In this document: positions 24,769-33,198 of the stretch, in pieces
Position numbering within the stretch: position 1 is the stretch's first letter
Layout: each line of letters opens with the position of its first letter
Assembly (NCBI GenBank): GCA_947502505.1
Contig: CANNAE010000002.1
Coordinates: 310,001 to 374,000, forward strand
Direction: 5' to 3'
DNA length: 64,000 nucleotides
Source: an uncultured Planococcus sp.
Lineage (GTDB): Bacteria; Bacillota; Bacilli; Bacillales_A; Planococcaceae
Position numbers and translations under genes: made by a program
The notes under the pieces: generated by a model
Database searches by the model: none
What the model was told of the DNA's origin: nothing
What the model saw: only the letters and a program-made list of their open reading frames with translations

Positions 24769-24867
24769 TGTGTATAAGTGTATGTGAATAAAAACACTTT
24801 AAATGTACAAATACTTTATAGGTTTAAGTATTAATACATTTATACACAAAATTTTCTGATAAAGCAA
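24769..24867 (-). promoter_or_regulatory. promoter and candidate operators of the peptide operon
   Basis: On the minus strand a -35 TTGCTT (24862-24867) and a -10 TATAAA (24839-24844) are separated by 17 bases. TGTGTATAAATGTA (24835-24848) covers the -10. A near-identical TGTGTATAAGTGTA lies in the opposite orientation at 24769-24782, close to the start codon. The pair is a good candidate for binding by the XRE-cupin protein. The assignment is inference from position and repetition. Confidence 0.55.
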
Positions 24868-25006
24868 TAGAATTTTTAGAAAATTTCCTCTAAAATCAAT
24901 CTTTTTCGCAGAATCGGGTTTCACGATAAAAATGTAAGGGTATCCAAATCCTTTTCCTTCTATATATGCAAGTATCTTGTTATACGCTTTAGAATTGCGA
25001 TCCTCA

Positions 25007-25043
25007 AAAATACGCCCCGGAAAAATTTGCCGGGGCGTATTTT
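25007..25043. terminator. orphan intrinsic terminator hairpin
   Basis: AAAATACGCCCCGG and CCGGGGCGTATTTT form a perfect 14-bp stem with a 9-nt loop. T tracts are present on both strands, yet no gene ends here. It may insulate the divergent guaC and peptide-operon promoters or end a short untranslated RNA. The rest of 24868-25130 shows no gene I trust. Confidence 0.75.
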
Positions 25044-25130
25044 CTTTCGCGCGATCTAGTCTGCCATCGCCTGAGCTTATAAGACAAAACCCATAGCTTA
25101 GGTTCTTGAAGAAAATGGGCAAGACAACTT

Positions 25131-25186
25131 TTGACATTCCCCAGCAAATAGCGTAAATTATCATATGGACGAACATTTATATTCGT
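25131..25186 (+). promoter_or_regulatory. guaC promoter with a palindrome at the start point
   Basis: A textbook -35 TTGACA (25131-25136), a 17-base spacer and -10 TAAATT (25154-25159). Immediately downstream, ACGAA-N8-TTCGT (25169-25186) is a symmetric palindrome covering the expected transcription start. CGAA is the core of PurR boxes in Bacillus, and PurR controls guaC there, but the spacing here is shorter than a standard PurR box pair. Confidence 0.7.
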
Positions 25187-25222
25187 TCTATCAATAATTA
25201 TTCGTTTTTAGGGGTGTAATTA

Positions 25223-26206
25223 ATGGAAAATGTATTTGATTACGAAGATATCCAACTCGTTCCTGCAAAAGCAGTGGTAAATAGCCGTTCAGAATGTGAT
25301 ACATCCATAGAGTTTGGCGGGCGTACGTTTAAATTACCGGTCGTGCCGGCCAATATGCAGACCATCGTCGACGAAAAGATCGCGAAATTCCTGGCAGAAA
25401 ATAATTACTTCTATATTATGCACCGCTTCGACCCGGAAAAACGCTTGGCGTTCGCACAAGACATGCAAGAGCGCGGGCTGTTTGCGTCCATCAGTGTCGG
25501 GGTGAAACCGGAAGAGTATGATTTTGTCCAGCAGCTAGTGGACGCTGACGTGACGCCTGAGTACATCACCATCGATGTAGCGCACGGCCATTCGAATGGA
25601 GTCATCAATATGATCCGCCACATTAAAAAATTGCTTCCAGAAAGCTTTGTCATCGCCGGAAACGTCGGGACACCAGAAGCGGTGCGCGAGCTGGAAAACG
25701 CCGGCGCGGATGCGACGAAAGTGGGCATCGGGCCCGGCAAAGTGTGCATCACGAAGATTAAAACCGGCTTCGGCACAGGCGGCTGGCAATTGGCTGCACT
25801 GCGTTTATGCGCGAAAGCTGCCAGTAAACCGATCATCGCAGACGGCGGCATCCGCACACACGGCGATATCGCGAAATCGGTGCGTTTCGGCGCTTCGATG
25901 GTCATGATCGGCTCATTGTTCGCAGGGCACGCAGAATCCCCTGGGCAAACCGTCGAACAGGACGGCAAGCTGTTGAAGGAATATTTCGGTTCAGCGTCCG
26001 AGTTTCAAAAAGGCGAAAAGAAAAACGTGGAGGGCAAGAAAATGTACGTGGAATTCAAAGGCTCGATGAAAGACACTTTGACTGAAATGGAACAAGATCT
26101 GCAGTCCGCCATTTCCTATGCAGGCGGCAACCATTTGCTCGCTATCCGCCAAGTCGATTATGTCATCGTCAAGAACTCGATCTTTAATGGCGATAAAGTA
26201 TATTGA
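25223..26206 (+). CDS. guaC: GMP reductase
   Basis: A 327-aa enzyme that reduces GMP to IMP with NADPH and release of ammonia, joining guanine and adenine nucleotide pools. It has the IMPDH/GMPR barrel with the active-site loop G-I-G-P-G-K-V-C175-I-T-K, an A-D-G-G-I-R phosphate-binding stretch and M-I-G-S-L-F-A-G. There is no CBS domain, which sets it apart from IMP dehydrogenase; the length matches the shorter Bacillales GuaC class. AGGGGTG precedes the ATG. It is a single-gene unit with its own promoter and terminator. Confidence 0.95.
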   Translation: MENVFDYEDIQLVPAKAVVNSRSECDTSIEFGGRTFKLPVVPANMQTIVDEKIAKFLAENNYFYIMHRFDPEKRLAFAQDMQERGLFASISVGVKPEEYDFVQQLVDADVTPEYITIDVAHGHSNGVINMIRHIKKLLPESFVIAGNVGTPEAVRELENAGADATKVGIGPGKVCITKIKTGFGTGGWQLAALRLCAKAASKPIIADGGIRTHGDIAKSVRFGASMVMIGSLFAGHAESPGQTVEQDGKLLKEYFGSASEFQKGEKKNVEGKKMYVEFKGSMKDTLTEMEQDLQSAISYAGGNHLLAIRQVDYVIVKNSIFNGDKVY

Positions 26207-26213
26207 TCCACAA

Positions 26214-26240
26214 AAAAACCAGCCACTGAGGCCGGTTTTT
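26214..26240. terminator. intrinsic terminator between converging genes
   Basis: AAAAACC-a-GCC pairs with GGC-c-GGTTTTT around ACTGA, leaving one internal mismatch, and a T run follows on the plus strand. It serves guaC and probably also the DUF3021 gene arriving from the right. Confidence 0.7.
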
Positions 26241-26243
26241 CTT

Positions 26244-26648
26244 TTACCCGTTTAATTCTTCGTTCATGGTGCGCGCCTGTTTTTTGAAATAGAAGTAAAA
26301 AGCGAACCAGATCACGATATAGAACAACACGAAGGTGGCGATCGTCAGCAGCATGCTCGGCACGGTGAACGGGAACCAGCCGATGCCGATGGCGAGTACG
26401 AAATACAGCACGATGACAGTGATGAAATGGGCTGTCGTTTGCTTCGCGAGCGACCATTGATGGTTTTCGAAATACAAAGTGCTGACGGAGAAAAACCAGC
26501 CGCATAGCATGCTGCCGATCGAATTGCGCAAGAATAAGCCGCTGTCCAAAGTTTCCTGGCCGCTCAAGACGACGGCATTGGTCATGAGCACGCTGAGAAA
26601 AGCGCCGAAGAAGATGCCGAATACGCTTCTGATCAATAAGGTTTTCAT
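26244..26648 (-). CDS. DUF3021 family four-helix membrane protein
   Basis: A 134-aa integral membrane protein with four hydrophobic segments and no soluble domain, typical of DUF3021. The ATG at 26648 follows GGAGGAAGG and overlaps the stop of the LytTR gene by four bases (ATGA), so both are made together. In other Firmicutes, LytTR regulators without a kinase are often paired with a small membrane protein that restrains them; this one probably holds the regulator inactive at the membrane (inference from family context). Confidence 0.8.
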   Translation of the reverse strand: MKTLLIRSVFGIFFGAFLSVLMTNAVVLSGQETLDSGLFLRNSIGSMLCGWFFSVSTLYFENHQWSLAKQTTAHFITVIVLYFVLAIGIGWFPFTVPSMLLTIATFVLFYIVIWFAFYFYFKKQARTMNEELNG

Positions 26649-27112
26649 TGTTCCTTCCTCCTGTTCATTTTTAAGGATTCCTTGATGGCGTTGACGTAAT
26701 TGCGGGAGACGTATTCCTTCGCCCCCGATTTGAAATACACGCATAAGGTGCCGTTGAACGATGCTTCAAAGCGGCTCATTTCATCGAGATTGGCGATGAC
26801 CGATTTCGACAGGCGGATAAATTGGCTCGGCGCCAGCATTTCTTCCAGTTCGTACAGTTTTTCCTTCAGGCGGAACTCGCCTGTGGCGGTTACGGCCGAT
26901 ACGGTGTCGTTGGCGGTATGGAAATAATGGATGTCAGTGGGCTTGAGAATGTGGCGCATATCGCCTTTTTGGCCGACGAGAAAACGCGTCCCTTGCCCGT
27001 TGATAAAATCGACGATGCTTTTGATGGAATCGTCCATTTCCTTGCACCGGATGATAATGGTCGTTTCCTCGTGCTGGCTGTCGATGTCTATCGATACTTT
27101 CACTTCACTCAC
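26645..27112 (-). CDS. LytTR-type DNA-binding regulator
   Basis: A 155-aa protein without a receiver domain. The C-terminal 100 residues are a LytTR domain: D-I-H-Y-F-H-T-A-N-D-T-V, then F-I-R-L-S-K-S-V-I-A-N-L, and S-R-N-Y-V-N-A-I-K-E-S-L at the end. The first 45 residues are a short N-terminal region of unknown role. With the DUF3021 gene it forms a two-gene LytTR regulatory unit, probably autoregulated. No ABC transporter, common near such pairs, lies in the same operon. Confidence 0.85.
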   Translation of the reverse strand: MSEVKVSIDIDSQHEETTIIIRCKEMDDSIKSIVDFINGQGTRFLVGQKGDMRHILKPTDIHYFHTANDTVSAVTATGEFRLKEKLYELEEMLAPSQFIRLSKSVIANLDEMSRFEASFNGTLCVYFKSGAKEYVSRNYVNAIKESLKMNRRKEQ

Positions 27113-27190
27113 CTCTTCTCCTGGATTCCTGGTGTTTTGCCTGTCCTAGTAGCCGTTTCTTCTATTCTCTTATGTTGATAGCCTAAGCTT

Positions 27191-27312
27191 ATGCGAAATT
27201 TCGCATCCTGTCCCCCGTTTTTCGGCAACAAGCCGAAAACATCCCGTCACGTGCAGAAATTCGGCAGTGAAGCGCAATAGGCAGGCCCGCTCAAACTCGA
27301 GTGGGCCTGCCT
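27191..27312. promoter_or_regulatory. cluster of palindromes upstream of the LytTR gene
   Basis: Three symmetric elements lie in a gene-free stretch: a perfect 16-bp palindrome ATGCGAAATTTCGCAT (27191-27206), a TTTTCGGC-aacaa-GCCGAAAA hairpin (27219-27239), and AGGCAGGCCCGCTC facing GAGTGGGCCTGCCT (27279-27312). The first is a candidate operator. The last is a strong hairpin without a good T run, so its use as terminator is doubtful. Confidence 0.45.
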
Positions 27313-27375
27313 GTCTTTCGCCTTATCCTATTCAAATAGAAAACTAATCACGGGCAAATCGGATAAAACACTTCA

Positions 27376-27416
27376 ATTAAAAATACCGGAAGCGAAGAAA
27401 TCTTCGCTTCCGGTAT
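27376..27416 (-). terminator. intrinsic terminator of the second peptide transporter operon
   Basis: ATACCGGAAGCGAAGA pairs perfectly with TCTTCGCTTCCGGTAT across two bases; on the minus strand a T run follows. It starts four bases beyond the stop of the OppF-type gene. Confidence 0.9.
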
Positions 27417-27420
27417 AGGG

Positions 27421-28416
27421 TCAGCCTGCAAAATGGCAGGCGGCAAAATGATTTTCACGATGTTCGATAAATTCAGGCTTGTCGACTTTGCACACGTCCT
27501 GTGCGATCGGGCAGCGCGTATGGAACGGGCAGCCTGATGGCGGATTTGCCGGGTTGGGCATTTCCCCGACCAAGCGGACGCGTTCTTTTTTCGCTTTGAC
27601 GGTCGGCCTCGGAATCGCAGACAGCAAGGCTTGCGTGTACGGATGCAGCGGGTTTTTGAAGATGCTCGAGACATCGCCCATTTCCACCGTATTGCCTAAA
27701 TACATGACCAGGACGCGGTCGCAGAAATAGCGGACTACTCCGAGGTCGTGAGAGATAAACAGGTAGGACAAATCGTATTTATCCTGCAACGTCTTCAATA
27801 GCTTCAATACTTGCGCCTGTACCGATACGTCCAATGCCGATACCGCTTCGTCGCAGATGATAAACTGCGGGTTGAGCGCGATGGCTCTTGCGATGCCGAT
27901 GCGCTGGCGCTGGCCGCCGCTGAACTCATGGGGATAGCGGTCGTAATGTTCGGGTTTCAAGCCCACTTCCGTCAGCAAATCCACGACGGCCGTTTTGCGC
28001 TCTTGGGCCGGCATATCGGTATGCATCTTGAACACTTCATCTAGTGCATGCCCCACGCGCTGGCGCGGGTTTAAAGACGCGTATGGATCCTGGAAGATCA
28101 TCTGCATTTCTTTGACGAATTTCTTTTTTTCTTTCTTTTTCAAATCCTGGAGTTCCTGCTGGTCGAACTCGATTTTTCCGTCGGTCAATTCTTCGAGGCC
28201 GAGTATCGTGCGCCCGAGGGTGGATTTTCCGCAGCCGGACTCCCCGACGACGCCGAGGCTTTCGCCTTTATACAATTTCAACGACACCGATTCCACCGCT
28301 TTGACATTCCCGGTGACTCGCTTCAAGACGCCGCTTTTGATCGGAAAGTATTTTTTCACATTATGCAGTTCCAACAGGACTTCAGGCTTTGGCGACAACT
28401 TTTCGGCTGTGTTCAT
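27421..28416 (-). CDS. peptide ABC transporter ATP-binding protein (OppF/DppF type), second system
   Basis: A 331-aa ABC ATPase with Walker A G-E-S-G-C-G-K-S (58-65), signature F-S-G-G-Q-R-Q-R-I-G, Walker B F-I-I-C-D-E-A-V-S-A-L-D and C-terminal C-P-F-H-T-R-C-P. GGGGGTGGAACTAG leads to the ATG. The gene overlaps the upstream OppD-type gene by 35 bases. The operon carries no peptidase, unlike the first system, so it is a pure uptake unit. Confidence 0.92.
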   Translation of the reverse strand: MNTAEKLSPKPEVLLELHNVKKYFPIKSGVLKRVTGNVKAVESVSLKLYKGESLGVVGESGCGKSTLGRTILGLEELTDGKIEFDQQELQDLKKKEKKKFVKEMQMIFQDPYASLNPRQRVGHALDEVFKMHTDMPAQERKTAVVDLLTEVGLKPEHYDRYPHEFSGGQRQRIGIARAIALNPQFIICDEAVSALDVSVQAQVLKLLKTLQDKYDLSYLFISHDLGVVRYFCDRVLVMYLGNTVEMGDVSSIFKNPLHPYTQALLSAIPRPTVKAKKERVRLVGEMPNPANPPSGCPFHTRCPIAQDVCKVDKPEFIEHRENHFAACHFAG

Positions 28417-29398
28417 CTAGTTCCACCCCCTTTTTCTCGGCATACCAGCAACTCGCAAAGTGGCCGTCTGATACCGTGATTTCCGGAGGCGTTTCCGCTT
28501 TGCACTTGTCCGTTGCAAACGGGCAGCGCGGATGGAAACGGCATCCTGAGATATGCTCGTCCAGCCCGGGCATATTGCCAGGAATCGGCTCGAGTTCGAA
28601 ATCCGGATCGTCCACATTCGGCACCGAGTTCAACAAACCGCGTGTATACGGATGCTGCGGATTCTCGAAAATCTCTTCGACCGGCCCTTCTTCTATTTTC
28701 TTCCCGGCGTACATGACCATGACGCGGTCCGCCACTTCAGCGACGACACCCATATCGTGCGTGATCATCATGACGCCCATATCGAAATCTTTTTTCAAGT
28801 CATTGATCAAGTCCAAAATCTGCGCCTGTATGGTCACATCGAGCGCCGTTGTCGGCTCATCTGCGATCAATAGGCTCGGGTTGCACGCCAAAGACATCGC
28901 GATCATGACGCGCTGGCGCATACCGCCGCTCAATTCGTGCGGGTATTGGTTCAGCCGTTTTTCAGGATTCGGAATCCCCACTTGCCTCAATAATTCAATG
29001 CCCTGCTTGGAGGCATCTTTTTTGGAGATGCCTTTATGCAGCATCAATGGTTCGCGCAATTGATAGCCGATGGTCAATACCGGGTTCAAGGCCGTCATCG
29101 GCTCCTGGAAAATCATCGACATCCGGTTGCCCCGAAGCTTGCGCATTTGGTCTGCCGAAAGCGTTTGAAGCGGTTCGTTGTCCAGCAGGATTTCGCCGCT
29201 TTCGATTTGTCCGTTGGAAGGCAGCAGGCGCATCACCGATAAGGAAGTGATGCTTTTTCCGCAGCCCGATTCCCCGACGATGCACAGCGTCTCGCCTTTT
29301 TGGACATGAAATGAAACGTCTTTGACAGCTTGCACAGTCCCTCCGGAAGTACGGAACGATGTCACCAAGTTTTTCACTTCAAGCAATGCATGTGTCAT
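28382..29398 (-). CDS. peptide ABC transporter ATP-binding protein (OppD/DppD type), second system
   Basis: A 338-aa ABC ATPase: Walker A G-E-S-G-C-G-K-S (42-49), signature L-S-G-G-M-R-Q-R-V, Walker B L-L-I-A-D-E-P-T-T-A-L-D, and the C-terminal C-R-F-H-P-R-C-P motif. AGGGGAAAT precedes the ATG, seven bases after the binding-protein stop. It dimerises with the OppF-type partner encoded next. Confidence 0.92.
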   Translation of the reverse strand: MTHALLEVKNLVTSFRTSGGTVQAVKDVSFHVQKGETLCIVGESGCGKSITSLSVMRLLPSNGQIESGEILLDNEPLQTLSADQMRKLRGNRMSMIFQEPMTALNPVLTIGYQLREPLMLHKGISKKDASKQGIELLRQVGIPNPEKRLNQYPHELSGGMRQRVMIAMSLACNPSLLIADEPTTALDVTIQAQILDLINDLKKDFDMGVMMITHDMGVVAEVADRVMVMYAGKKIEEGPVEEIFENPQHPYTRGLLNSVPNVDDPDFELEPIPGNMPGLDEHISGCRFHPRCPFATDKCKAETPPEITVSDGHFASCWYAEKKGVELDEHSRKVVAKA

Positions 29399-29405
29399 AT
29401 TTCCC

Positions 29406-30962
29406 CTACTCTCTCGTTACGTTATACAAGCTCCATTGGCCGTTCGGGTCCATTTGCAAGCCTTGAATCGATTCGTCTGTAGCCGATGTGACCACGCCGT
29501 GATACATGACGATCGCCGCATCATCAGCGAGCATCAATTGGTTCGCTTCGTTTAGAATCGATTCGCGTTCTTCCTGGTCGATGCTCGTGCGCGATGCTTC
29601 GACCAATTTATCGAATTCCGGGTTATTGTATTGCGCGCGGTTGGATGCGCCAATGTTATCGGAATGGAAGTTCGGGTAGAGCATTTCAGATCCGTCGCCC
29701 GTCACATTCGACCAGCTCAAGAATGTTAGGTCGTATTCCCCGCTGCGTGCGGTATCCAAGAACGTCGCCCATTCCATCGTTTCGATTTCGACGGTGAAGC
29801 CCGCTTCTGTCAATTGCGATTGAACGATTTCTGCCATCAGGATAAAGTTGTCGCGGTTAGCGGAAAGCAATTTGATCGGCTCGTCGCCATAGCCGTTTTC
29901 TTCAACCAATTGCTTGGCCATGTCCAAATCATACGCCGTTCCAGCAGTATCCGCTGACTCATCATAGCCAAATACTTGAGGCCCGAGAATGCTGTCGCTT
30001 CTGACGCCTAGATCGTTCAAGTTGGCCACAAAAGCATCACGGTCGATAGCACTCGCTACGGCTTTACGGAAATCCGGGTCTTGGTTGCGGTCTTTTGAAT
30101 GGTTGAACGTTAAATAATAAACTGGTGTGCCGTCTTGTTTCGTCACTTCGACATTGTCGATCGATTCAATGCGTGAAATTTGTTCTGTCGGCAGGGCATC
30201 CAGGAAGTTGACTTCGCCTGTTTGCAGCATGGAAATCGCTGTCGATGTTTCCGGTACTACTTTGAATACGACACGGTCCAATTCAGGTGCGCCGCCCCAA
30301 TAATCTTCGTTTTTCTCCAATACGACTTGGTCGCCGATCGACCAGCTCGCAAATTTGAATGGGCCTGTGCCCACTGGTTCTTGCATCAGGTCTTGTTCCT
30401 GGTCAGCAGTTGGGCTGACAATAGCGGCATTCGAGTGAGACAAAGCAGCTAGTAGCGGCCCGTATGGATATTTCGTTTTGATTTCCACCGTGTTTTCATC
30501 GACTACTGTAATTTCATCAATCGGCTCCAATAGGGAAGCACGCGGTGCAGCCGTTTCCGGGTCGCGCAATTTATCGAATGTGTATTTTACAGCTTCCGCA
30601 TTGAACGGCGTGCCGTCTTGGAATTCGATTCCTTCTTTTAAGGAAATGACCCATGTCAGTTCATCCGGTGTTTCGTAGGATTCTGCGAGCATCGGCTCGA
30701 TTTCCATCGTTTCCGGGTTTCTGACGAATAGTTTTTCATATACCTGTTCCGTGACGCTTGAAGAGACCGAGTCATTGGTCATAATCGGTGAAAGGCCTAC
30801 TGCATCGGTCGTTGAGGCGTAGATGATTTCCTGGCCGCCTTCGCCAGATGATGAATCGCCGCCGCTTGATCCTTCTGCCCCTTCAGGAATGGTGCTTTCT
30901 GAACATGCGCTTAAAATCAGTATGCCGAAGAATGCCAGTAAAACGAGCCAGTGTTTTTTCAT
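29406..30962 (-). CDS. peptide-binding lipoprotein (SBP family 5), second system
   Basis: A 518-aa extracellular binding lipoprotein: signal peptide and lipobox I-L-S-A-C20, then a Gly/Ser-rich linker. The family-5 signatures are present (E-P-V-G-T-G-P-F; W-V-I-S-L-K-E-G-I-E-F-Q-D-G-T-P-F). The true start is the ATG at 30962, preceded by GGGGGAATC; the open frame extends 24 codons further upstream without a ribosome binding site. In many Bacillales, binding proteins that lie behind their permease genes serve glutathione or dipeptides; the ligand here is not decided by sequence. Confidence 0.9.
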   Translation of the reverse strand: MKKHWLVLLAFFGILILSACSESTIPEGAEGSSGGDSSSGEGGQEIIYASTTDAVGLSPIMTNDSVSSSVTEQVYEKLFVRNPETMEIEPMLAESYETPDELTWVISLKEGIEFQDGTPFNAEAVKYTFDKLRDPETAAPRASLLEPIDEITVVDENTVEIKTKYPYGPLLAALSHSNAAIVSPTADQEQDLMQEPVGTGPFKFASWSIGDQVVLEKNEDYWGGAPELDRVVFKVVPETSTAISMLQTGEVNFLDALPTEQISRIESIDNVEVTKQDGTPVYYLTFNHSKDRNQDPDFRKAVASAIDRDAFVANLNDLGVRSDSILGPQVFGYDESADTAGTAYDLDMAKQLVEENGYGDEPIKLLSANRDNFILMAEIVQSQLTEAGFTVEIETMEWATFLDTARSGEYDLTFLSWSNVTGDGSEMLYPNFHSDNIGASNRAQYNNPEFDKLVEASRTSIDQEERESILNEANQLMLADDAAIVMYHGVVTSATDESIQGLQMDPNGQWSLYNVTRE

Positions 30963-30981
30963 GAATGATTCCCCCAATTTT

Positions 30982-31869
30982 TTATTCTTGTAAATCCATG
31001 TTTGGATCGAGTGCATCACGCAGCCCATCCCCAAGCACGTTGAAAGCGAAAACCGTCAGCATGATCGCAATGCCGGGCACGATGGTCAAATGAGGCGCTG
31101 ACCACATAAAATCCTGCCCTTGCGAAATCATGGCGCCCCATTCCGGTGTCGGAGGCTGTGCGCCGAGCCCTAAATAGCTGAGCGCGGCGGTGGAGAGAAT
31201 GGCCGTTGCCATGCGCATCGTCGCAAACACGATAATCGGCGCCGAAGCATTCGGCAAGATATGGCGGACCATGATGCGCAGGTCCGATGCTCCCATCGAG
31301 CGCATTGCCATGATGTATTCCTTCTCTTTAATAGAAAGAACTGATCCCCGCACGATGCGGGCACACGTTGGAATCGACCAGATGCTGATGGCGATTGCCA
31401 CATTCACCAGGCTCGTGCCAAGGATCGCGATGATCAGCATCGCAAGCAAAATCCCCGGGAACGAAAACAGCAAATCGACAAAACGCATGATGATGGCATC
31501 CAGCTTGCGGTAATAGCCTGCCAAGAGGCCAAGAATCGTGCCGCCGATCAAGCCGAGCGACACGGCCGTGATGCCGACTACCAGCGAGATTCGGGCGCCG
31601 AAGACAATCCGGCTCCAAACATCGCGGCCGTAATTGTCAGTCCCGAGCCAATGCCCTTCACTGAAAACCGGAAGTTCGCGGTTCGCCAAGTTCTGGGCTG
31701 CCGGGTCATAGGCGGTCATGAACGGCGCAAACAGCGCTAAAATGACCTGCAGAATGACGATGACCAGGCCGGCAATTGCCAATTTGTTCTTAAACAAGCG
31801 CTTCATGGTGGTCACTATGTATTTCTCGCGCTTTTTCTCTTTCGTCTTAACCGACTCGACAGTTGTCAT
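30982..31869 (-). CDS. peptide ABC transporter permease (OppC/DppC type), second system
   Basis: A 295-aa membrane subunit with the OppC N-terminal domain (G-T-D-N-Y-G-R-D-V-W-S-R), six hydrophobic segments in total, the EAA loop M-A-M-R-S-M-G-A followed by H-I-L-P, and the C-terminal D-G-L-R-D-A-L-D-P. GGAGGAGG lies just before the ATG. It follows its partner permease by 15 bases. Confidence 0.92.
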   Translation of the reverse strand: MTTVESVKTKEKKREKYIVTTMKRLFKNKLAIAGLVIVILQVILALFAPFMTAYDPAAQNLANRELPVFSEGHWLGTDNYGRDVWSRIVFGARISLVVGITAVSLGLIGGTILGLLAGYYRKLDAIIMRFVDLLFSFPGILLAMLIIAILGTSLVNVAIAISIWSIPTCARIVRGSVLSIKEKEYIMAMRSMGASDLRIMVRHILPNASAPIIVFATMRMATAILSTAALSYLGLGAQPPTPEWGAMISQGQDFMWSAPHLTIVPGIAIMLTVFAFNVLGDGLRDALDPNMDLQE

Positions 31870-31884
31870 AAGCCTCCTCCTTTC

Positions 31885-32826
31885 TTAGTCATATTTAATT
31901 CTCGGGTCGATATAGGTATAGATGATGTCGACTAATAAATTGACGAGTACGAATAAGGTCGCTACCAATAAAACGGAGCCTTGCACCATCGGGAAATCGC
32001 GTGCGGCAATGGCATCGATCATCAGCCGCCCAACGCCGTTGATGGCGAATACTTTTTCGGTGATGATGGTGCCGCCAAGCAAGAAGCCGAAATTCAAGCC
32101 AATGATCGTAATGATCGGGATCATGGCATTTTTCAATGTATGGATCCAAATGACGTTCTTTTCTTTGACCCCTTTGGCACGAGCTGTCCTAACGTAATCT
32201 GCGCGGATGACTTCAAGCATCGAAGATCTCGCCATGCGCGCAATCATCGCAGCCGATCCTGTCCCTAAAGTAATCGCAGGAAGCACCAATTCCTTAATGC
32301 CATCAATGGTGTACCAAGGGCTCGACATGCCTCCTACTGGCAGCCATTGCAGATTGACTGCAAACACCAGGATCAATAAGGCCCCAAGCCAGAAGTTCGG
32401 AATGGAGATTCCCGCCAGCGCAAATGTCGTTGCTGACACATCCAGCCAGGAATTTTGCCTCAATGCGGAGATCAAGCCTGTCAGGATGCCGATGATTACG
32501 GCGACAATCATGCTCGCGACAGCTAATTTCAAGGTGTTCGGAAAGCGCACCATGATTGCATCCGCCACTGGCTGCGTCGTTTGATAGGAATAGCCAAAGT
32601 CACCTTGGACCGCATTCCCCACATACCGGGCATATTGTGTCAAAAACGGATCGTTCAATCCCAAGTTATCTTCGATCGCCTCAATATCGGAAGCAGTCGC
32701 TGTCGGCCCGCCGATGACCGCTGCCGGATTTCCGGGCGCTATATGCATGGACGAAAAAACGAGAAACGATATGCCGAACAATAAGAACACCAATTGCAAT
32801 GTTCGCTGGATAATTAGTGAAACCAA
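31885..32826 (-). CDS. peptide ABC transporter permease (OppB/DppB type), second system
   Basis: A 313-aa OppB-type membrane protein, first gene of the second peptide operon, with six hydrophobic segments and the EAA loop R-T-A-R-A-K-G-V. A GTG at 32832 is directly adjacent to AGGAGGT and so cannot be used efficiently; the TTG two codons later, at 32826, sits six bases from AGGAGG and is my choice. The final residues I-D-P-R-I-K match the family. Confidence 0.9.
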   Translation of the reverse strand: MVSLIIQRTLQLVFLLFGISFLVFSSMHIAPGNPAAVIGGPTATASDIEAIEDNLGLNDPFLTQYARYVGNAVQGDFGYSYQTTQPVADAIMVRFPNTLKLAVASMIVAVIIGILTGLISALRQNSWLDVSATTFALAGISIPNFWLGALLILVFAVNLQWLPVGGMSSPWYTIDGIKELVLPAITLGTGSAAMIARMARSSMLEVIRADYVRTARAKGVKEKNVIWIHTLKNAMIPIITIIGLNFGFLLGGTIITEKVFAINGVGRLMIDAIAARDFPMVQGSVLLVATLFVLVNLLVDIIYTYIDPRIKYD

Positions 32827-32913
32827 ATCCACACCTCCTATACATTAGTAAAGCATTTATCCTTTTTTGATTAACAAAAGAATAAATATTGATGTTTTAC
32901 AGTATAAAGTATT

Positions 32914-32942
32914 AGATTATTAAATTCTATATGAATTTTCAA
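32914..32942 (-). promoter_or_regulatory. candidate promoter of the second peptide operon
   Basis: On the minus strand TTGAAA (32937-32942) and TAATCT (32914-32919) are 17 bases apart, about 90 bases before the first gene. The surrounding 32827-33086 is very AT-rich and contains no gene. Confidence 0.45.
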
Positions 32943-33086
32943 TTAATACATAAAAAATCGATTATTTGGTTCTTTAAGCACTGAAAACCCTATTTTCAAT
33001 TACTCTATGTCATATAAATTGTAATTTCTTATCCATTTTGTTTATCTTTACAAGAATTTTCGTCATTTCATTACGGTACACAAAAT

Positions 33087-33179
33087 AAAAGCCAGCACCC
33101 TAAAAAAATAAACTGCTCCACGCTCGCCGGTTAAATTCCCTGACGAGGGCGATGCAGAATAATTTAGGTGCTGGCTTTT
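33087..33179. repeat. 93-nt nested inverted repeat / structured terminator
   Basis: AAAAGCCAGCACC (33087-33099) and GGTGCTGGCTTTT (33167-33179) are perfect 13-bp ends. Inside, a second weaker arm pair joins CTGC...GCTCGCC to GAGGGCGATGCAG. A T run ends the plus-strand copy and an A-rich start serves the minus strand, so it can terminate the lrp transcript. The internal 65-nt structured loop is unusual for a simple terminator and could instead be a small RNA or a mobile miniature repeat. Confidence 0.55.
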
Positions 33180-33198
33180 GAGATAATGTTTTAAGGTT

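Noticed and set aside
24799-25176. 125-codon minus-strand open frame upstream of the XRE gene
   Set aside because: It runs through a perfect terminator hairpin, the peptide-operon promoter and the guaC promoter, has no ribosome binding site and reads as random sequence.
27279-27312. GC-rich hairpin as a terminator
   Set aside because: The stem is strong, but neither strand has a proper T run after it and no gene ends nearby, so I list it only within a palindrome cluster.
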